Source of the DNA: Whalleya microplaca
Lineage: Eukaryota; Ascomycota; Sordariomycetes; Xylariales; Xylariaceae
Length of the DNA: 64,000 nucleotides
Direction of reading: 5' to 3'
NCBI GenBank assembly: GCA_022497155.1
Contig: MU385712.1
Span: 929,765 to 993,764, forward strand
Positions 59,175-64,000 of this stretch are shown here, in pieces; within the stretch, counting starts at the first letter, position 1, and each line of letters starts with the position of its first letter. The notes beneath the pieces were generated by a model. That model was not told the origin of the DNA. It ran no database searches and worked only from the letters and a program-made list of their open reading frames with translations. The translations under genes were made by a program, and so were the position numbers.

Positions 59175-59892
59175 GCAGATGCTAGCTTTGCTTGGAAGCA
59201 CCACATTCATTCCACCAGATAAATTGGCTACATAGTCACTCCTTAATATTATCACAGTGTACACACCTCAAGCGTGAAATTGAAATGAATTTGCCCTCTA
59301 GCGATGAATATGCAGATAGCATTAAAATCTAGAGTCCTTAGTAGAACTTCCGCCGTCTTCCTCGAGAATTACATATATTATGTGTAGATGTGATATGATT
59401 TAGTATGGAACCCCATGCCAAGTGATGATACTTCCCTAATAACAACTACTATGACACTCAGAACCTGCGTCTATTTCATCAACCTTTGCATGCCGCCGAT
59501 AACATGTCTCTATTACCTACATGTACCTAGATAGCTGTCTTTGCCGTTTATCGCAGGATATATCAGGCGTTATTGCTGTGTAACAATAACGACGACGTTT
59601 TTGCGACATTGTTCCACTTCAGGCCGATGATTTATTCTCTTTGCGACACATCAATCAAATCTGGCAAGGCATTCGCTAAACGTATAATCCTAGTTTCGCC
59701 TATGCTAATTAATACTACCAATCGCAGTTGATCTATCTAGAAAAAGAATAGTGACTGGCAGCTGACAGTCACCTAGCGTCTACTACAACAAACCAAAGAT
59801 AACCCGATGGGTAAACCAGGGGTCGGGGTCGCGAGACTGTATCGCTTCGTGCAATCGTCATACAGGTTGATGTTGTGGTGTGTCTTCCCGGA
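59175..59892. other. Intergenic region between convergent genes
   Basis: 3' ends of NMT1 and of the 2EXR gene, plus the second 60-bp micro-element copy (59549-59607). Nothing else is seen. Confidence 0.5.
59549..59607. mobile_element. Second copy of the 60-bp micro-element
   Basis: About 59 bp, ending TTTTTGCGACA and matching 35029-35088 at roughly four of five positions. It contains CGTTATTG and CAATAACG as perfect inverted arms around an 8-nt loop. Flanks are CCGTT and TTGTT, a weak 3 of 5 match that C-to-T change could explain. Confidence 0.5.
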
Positions 59893-61593
59893 TCACGAGC
59901 GAGCTACCTCTTTCCCTTTTCCTTTGGGGTCCGATGGCTCCAGCTGCTGCTTTCCCTCTCGGCTCCCCTGGCTCTCCGTAGAGCCTGAGTTGGGACACTT
60001 CACAAACCGCCACTTCGGAGGAGGCTTATCTAGGAAGTTGTTTGGAACTTGCCTACGATGTCGTGCTTCCGCTCCATGAATGAGAGGATTTGCCTGATAA
60101 ACTCCACGCGGTGGCTGGCCATCAGGATAGTTCTTATTCTTCCATTCTTGTCCCTGTCGCGTAGAAAACCATCGCTTTTCGATCTTGTCCCCCGGCTTCA
60201 ATTTCTCGGAACCGTTGAAATTCAGCCAATTCTGATGTTGATGAGATTCAAGAAAGGATTCTCCATCATTAGTCTCAAGCCATTCCATTCCTTTTCCTGT
60301 ATCCAGCCATGGACTTCCGAATTCCGAGCCTAACCACCACCGGCCAGGTTCCGTTGTAAGCCACCACATCCCTTTTTCTTCTAGCCATCGTGTCCCTGCT
60401 GGCGTCGTGATCCATTGTGAACGTGGGTCACCCTTATCCTCGTTATGATCGTAGTCGACGAGAAGCCACTGCCGACCCTCGTCGTCATCCAACCACGCGC
60501 ACTGGAAATTATAGTGCTGCACCTTATACCACTCTAGATACTGCTGAACGATTTTGATCATGTTTTCTTCGCGTCTGGGAAGTATCGGGTTCAAAACAAT
60601 CCTGCATAGTTTATGTTCGTTGGAATCGTCCTCTTCGGCCCAGTCCACTACAATGGTGTCCATATGGCAAGGTTGGATACCTTCCCGAAAGTCTCCAACT
60701 ATGAAGATTAATTCTTGGATGCAACTGTCTCTAATTCTTAACACGTTGAATAGGGCGGCCATTACACTGAACAGCTTGTTGTCTTCTGGTTTCTCATGTG
60801 GTTCCAGGAGTTGTTCTTGTTCTTGAAATCGGTCGTATGGGCTGAACGTCCGACATAAGGCATCATAGAGGTCGTCAACCCGGAAAGCACACATGAAGAC
60901 ATCTTTGATGGGTGATATACATTCCATGTGAGTCCAATCGTGAAAGTAATCTCTCGAAACTGCCGTGAAAAAACCGTCAAGGAAGAACCAGTCTACCTCG
61001 CGTCTCACACGAGGTGTCCTAGGTTTCTTATGTAACAGTATATGAAATGGTGAATCGGCCCATTCAATACGGCTAGCCTTTTTTATGGAATCTGTTAGGT
61101 CAATAATCTCCTTTATGGGACCATCCAGAAGTCCAGAGTTGGCCATCTGCCCACGCTCTTTGAACAACTGCTGGGCGTAACTGGCATCCTTGGCAGCATC
61201 ATCTTGGGATCGGGTTGCGCTAAGGCCTTTCCACAGCTTGGGACAATCGTACCATTCCCAGTTGACATATATCTCCTGGTTGGCCTTTTCAAGATTGATA
61301 GATGTGAGCACGGTAACCTCAAATTTCAAGTGTATCAAACACGGCTCACGAGCGACAGCGTCCCAGATGCAGTCCTTTAGTTCTAAAGGCAGCTTGTCGA
61401 AGAACGATGATGATTTAATTTTGATGTCTTCGTTGGGTGTTTCCTGGACTGGCGTGTTTGGTCTCTCCTGATCGGCTTCGATATCAGAATTTTCGAAGGG
61501 CCTTTCCAGGTTGAGGGTGACCTCTCCCGGCTTTGTCGCTGTACTGGGTTGAGACATTGAAGTTCGTCCACTAGCTTGCACTTCCTGGGACAT
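59893..61593 (-). CDS. 2EXR-domain protein with tandem Trp-Leu repeats
   Basis: A single exon of 566 aa from ATG 61593 (MSQEVQASG); a GTG two codons earlier is ignored. After a polar N-terminus comes FFDKLPLELKDCIWDAVARE (about 64-83), the hallmark of the fungal 2EXR domain, continuing with EPCLIHLKFEV. The middle is helical and acidic without known motif. Residues about 390-465 hold a run of 7-10-residue units built on W-L-x-T/E-x-x-G, such as WLEEKGMW, WLTTEPGR, WLGSEFGSP, WLDTGKGME and WLETNDGES. The C-terminus is basic and Ser/Gly-rich. No signal peptide or membrane helix. Function of 2EXR proteins is unknown; the repeat may be a binding surface (inference). Confidence 0.8.
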   Translation of the reverse strand: MSQEVQASGRTSMSQPSTATKPGEVTLNLERPFENSDIEADQERPNTPVQETPNEDIKIKSSSFFDKLPLELKDCIWDAVAREPCLIHLKFEVTVLTSINLEKANQEIYVNWEWYDCPKLWKGLSATRSQDDAAKDASYAQQLFKERGQMANSGLLDGPIKEIIDLTDSIKKASRIEWADSPFHILLHKKPRTPRVRREVDWFFLDGFFTAVSRDYFHDWTHMECISPIKDVFMCAFRVDDLYDALCRTFSPYDRFQEQEQLLEPHEKPEDNKLFSVMAALFNVLRIRDSCIQELIFIVGDFREGIQPCHMDTIVVDWAEEDDSNEHKLCRIVLNPILPRREENMIKIVQQYLEWYKVQHYNFQCAWLDDDEGRQWLLVDYDHNEDKGDPRSQWITTPAGTRWLEEKGMWWLTTEPGRWWLGSEFGSPWLDTGKGMEWLETNDGESFLESHQHQNWLNFNGSEKLKPGDKIEKRWFSTRQGQEWKNKNYPDGQPPRGVYQANPLIHGAEARHRRQVPNNFLDKPPPKWRFVKCPNSGSTESQGSREGKQQLEPSDPKGKGKEVARS

Positions 61594-62560
61594 GTTCACT
61601 AGATGTTGAGAAGGAGGGAAGGTTGAGAGTGCAGCTGCTGGACGACATTTAGCTTGAGCGGGAAAAGGTAATTTTTATAGTATGGCAACCTAGCACGTCT
61701 TACTACTATATATGATCATGTATGCCCCTGCATCCGCGTCAAGTTCTGACTGAAGACCGATACGAAGTTTAGCAAACAAATACTAGGTCCAGGACAATAC
61801 AGTGCCTGTGATTGGTAGACGAGACATTGTTGTAATCGGGACTGATGAGAGTCATGTTTATCTAACAACATCAACAAAGAGGAATTTAGTTTTACGTCTC
61901 ACCTGCTCGATTTGAAATTAGTCATATCCGCAGTTGGTCATTTGATGACAAGGGTTGTTGTGGAACGAGTACTTGAGCAAATAGCAAATACACGAGTCAC
62001 AGACACACCTTCACGAGAGCATATATCATCCGGTTGCATACCAATATTGATTATGTGACTCGATGCAACATGATTCGGTAGGATTCGGTATTAGGTAGTC
62101 TCGTAACTGGAGACCTCTAACATATTGATAGGAACGAAACTATTGTTACCCTAACTTCTTCTCGATCAACTTCAGGCAATTGGACTGAGAAGAAGAAATT
62201 ACCGGCTTGCAAATATGTCCTGTTATATGATATGAAAGAAAACCGACCTACTAATTAGCGATATTCAGGTCTGACAGCAATGATATCTATCTTTATCAAT
62301 CAACGGCAACAATACACGAGGTGTAGATGAGATGTTGAAGTTTAACGTTTTCAATAATCTTAATAAGAAGAGAGCAAAATGCTATAGCTGTTAATTTGAA
62401 TACTTGTTGGAAGCAAGTTCATTGGCTGTAACTATAAGAGCCTCTGCAATAACTCAAGTCCCACGATCTCGCCCCTCATCGTTTGTGATGCCACTTCAGT
62501 GAATCACAATTCATTTCATTATCGCAACGTATTACTAACATGGATTTTAGTTTATTACAT
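61594..62560. other. Intergenic region before the pogo element
   Basis: Promoter side of the 2EXR gene. No gene, RNA or repeat is recognised. Confidence 0.45.
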
Positions 62561-62561
62561 A

Positions 62562-64000
62562 CCATGGGGCACTGGGTCACGGACCACCCCATGTGCCGGG
62601 ACCGCAAAATAATGGCTATTACTAGTAAAACTCACCTACTTACAACACCTGTAATAAATTCAAATAAAATAATAAAAATATAAAACTTTTTCGTTTCTGT
62701 TCGGAATCTTTTGATTACCTAATATATCTAGTTGGAACTTTAGTCATCCGTCTAGAACGGGTGACTTTTGGGGTCTGAATTATAGCCTCAAGTTGTGTAT
62801 TATTTATATACGATACCTCCTCGTCAATAGGAGGAATAAATACACAAATCGTTTCTTTAACTACCTTTTCTTCCTGAATAACTTTAATGACGTTATGATC
62901 TGATTTTTTAACTAATTTATCGATCCCTATAAAGACCCTGTTGGGATTTGGCTTACCCCGGCGCTTTTTGGGTTGCAAACGCTCGATTTAAGCCTCTAAA
63001 GCAGTAATACGCTGATTGCTGCTGATTATATTAGCTGCAACCTGATCTATACCCTTTGCTATTATGCTAAAAGTGTTCCTTGTTGCTAGTGTGCGTCCTT
63101 TTATAAGATCTCTTACCTAACGCCCTGTTTTTGGTATTGAAAATTCCTTCTTTTCTTTAAGGCTTTTAGTTACTAATATTATCAGTTTTTTAATATCCTC
63201 TTTATCCATTTGAATCTCTGGGTAACTTAATGCCTTCAGGCGACTAATAAGCTATTATCCTATTGTTTTAAAGGCTGCTTTAATAATTTTTGGAGTTAAA
63301 GCCTCCGCTTTGGCCTCAGTATACATGCGTATAAACTTCAGCTTATTAACTGGCGCAGCATCTATAAGACCTGAATGCCGATCTAAAATTCGGCGATAGG
63401 AATGCTTAAAGATATTAAAAGGCCCATTATCTAAAGGTTAAAGGCTGTGAGAGATGTATGTAGGGAGAAAATAAAAGTAGATGTTATTAAAAAAATACAT
63501 TTTTATAAATTTATCCTAAAAAAGGATCGTTAGTTTTAAAACACTACCAAAAATTAAAATTTAGTCTAAAAAAATCGAAACTAACTGTATTCGATAAAGA
63601 ATTAAATAAACTTACTGTTATATAACTTTTATGTCTATCTAAAATGATTAGTCGTGCTTTTGACTGACTATTTGTAAGTGGATCGGTTTAAGGAATAAAT
63701 ATATCCTTAAGCCACTTAGTTGCAATATAGTTATTAGTCCAGCCGTTTTCTGAGCAAATGAACTTCCAATTAGCAATTTTTTTAAATTCCTTTTTAAACC
63801 AGCTTGTTTGCAGCTCTTTTTTTTTGAAAATGATACCAGAAGAGAGTATAACGCCTGTAGCGCTAACGCATTCGAGAAAAGAGGACTACCCGCGGCCTTA
63901 TGCTGATTTTAGGTAAGCTTTTCGTGTGGCTAAGCTTCCTAAAACGAGCCTATCGAGGCCTAATTGTTTCTGTTAGTTTTTTATTACAGATTTAAGTTAT
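62562..64000 (-). mobile_element. Fot1/pogo DNA transposon, 3' part, running off the window
   Basis: The coding traces at 62,715-64,000 and the sequence at about 62,562-62,640 belong together. The latter begins with CCATGGGGCACTGGG and has CCCCATG facing CATGGGG, which looks like the outer terminal repeat next to a TA. The other end is beyond position 64,000, so the terminal repeat cannot be confirmed. Mild AT drift and several stops show decay. Confidence 0.7.
62715..64000 (-). pseudogene. Pogo-type DDE transposase remnant (partial, with intron)
   Basis: Minus-strand reading gives a continuous DDE superfamily pattern: SSFLECVSATGVILSSGIIF, ELQTSWFKKEF, ENGWTNNYIATKWLKDIFIP, LIILDRHKSY (usually ILDGHxSH), YITDKFIKMYF, FYFLPTYISHSLQPLDNGPF (with one TAA stop where Gln is expected), KHSYRRILD, and the basic tail ending KVPTRYIR. 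A GT-AG intron at 63615-63516 (100 nt) must be removed to join YIT to DKF. Such transposases cut and paste at TA sites. In-frame stops and the changed ILDGH glycine make it inactive. Its N-terminal DNA-binding region lies outside the window. Confidence 0.85.

Overview
The window looks like a chromosome segment of a filamentous ascomycete (Pezizomycotina, most likely Sordariomycetes; inferred). Genes carry short GT-AG introns of about 50-150 nt. Gene content is typical of such fungi: PalA/Rim20, a PTH11-type rhodopsin-domain membrane protein, GH28 pectinase, NMT1/THI5, a 2EXR protein and an NmrA-like protein. Repeats carry C-to-T and G-to-A decay typical of repeat-induced point mutation (RIP).

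Layout. Positions 1-18,300 are an extremely AT-rich, gene-free RIP block made of nested Gypsy retrotransposons. A 7.66-kb Gypsy element (5773-13435, minus strand) has 184-bp LTRs and a perfect ATTTA target-site duplication. It sits inside an older minus-strand Gypsy whose reverse transcriptase is split between the two flanks. From 18.4 to 62 kb base composition is ordinary and real genes occur. In order: an 8-Cys small secreted protein, a degenerate kinase, a frameshifted NmrA-like gene, a conserved fungal membrane-protein gene broken by a solo LTR, HMG-CoA lyase, a PTH11-like gene with one frameshift, endopolygalacturonase, a Fic-domain protein, a 3'-5' exonuclease, PalA, a GT31-like glycosyltransferase, then a gene-poor 8-kb stretch, then NMT1 under a TPP riboswitch, and a 2EXR protein with a Trp-Leu repeat. 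The window ends in a decayed Fot1/pogo transposase running off the edge.

The genes do not form an obvious cluster or pathway. Several suit a plant-associated or saprotrophic life (pectinase, secreted Cys-rich protein, PTH11-like receptor, pH-signalling PalA). The strongest self-contained regulatory unit is NMT1 with its intronic TPP riboswitch.

The unifying theme of the window is transposon traffic. Beyond the nested Gypsys I found four solo LTRs (three with perfect 5-bp target duplications and one with a 4/5 match), a 60-bp micro-element with a perfect 5-bp duplication plus a diverged second copy, and a TA-flanked inverted-repeat MITE. All boundaries were read by eye; no alignments or searches could be run.
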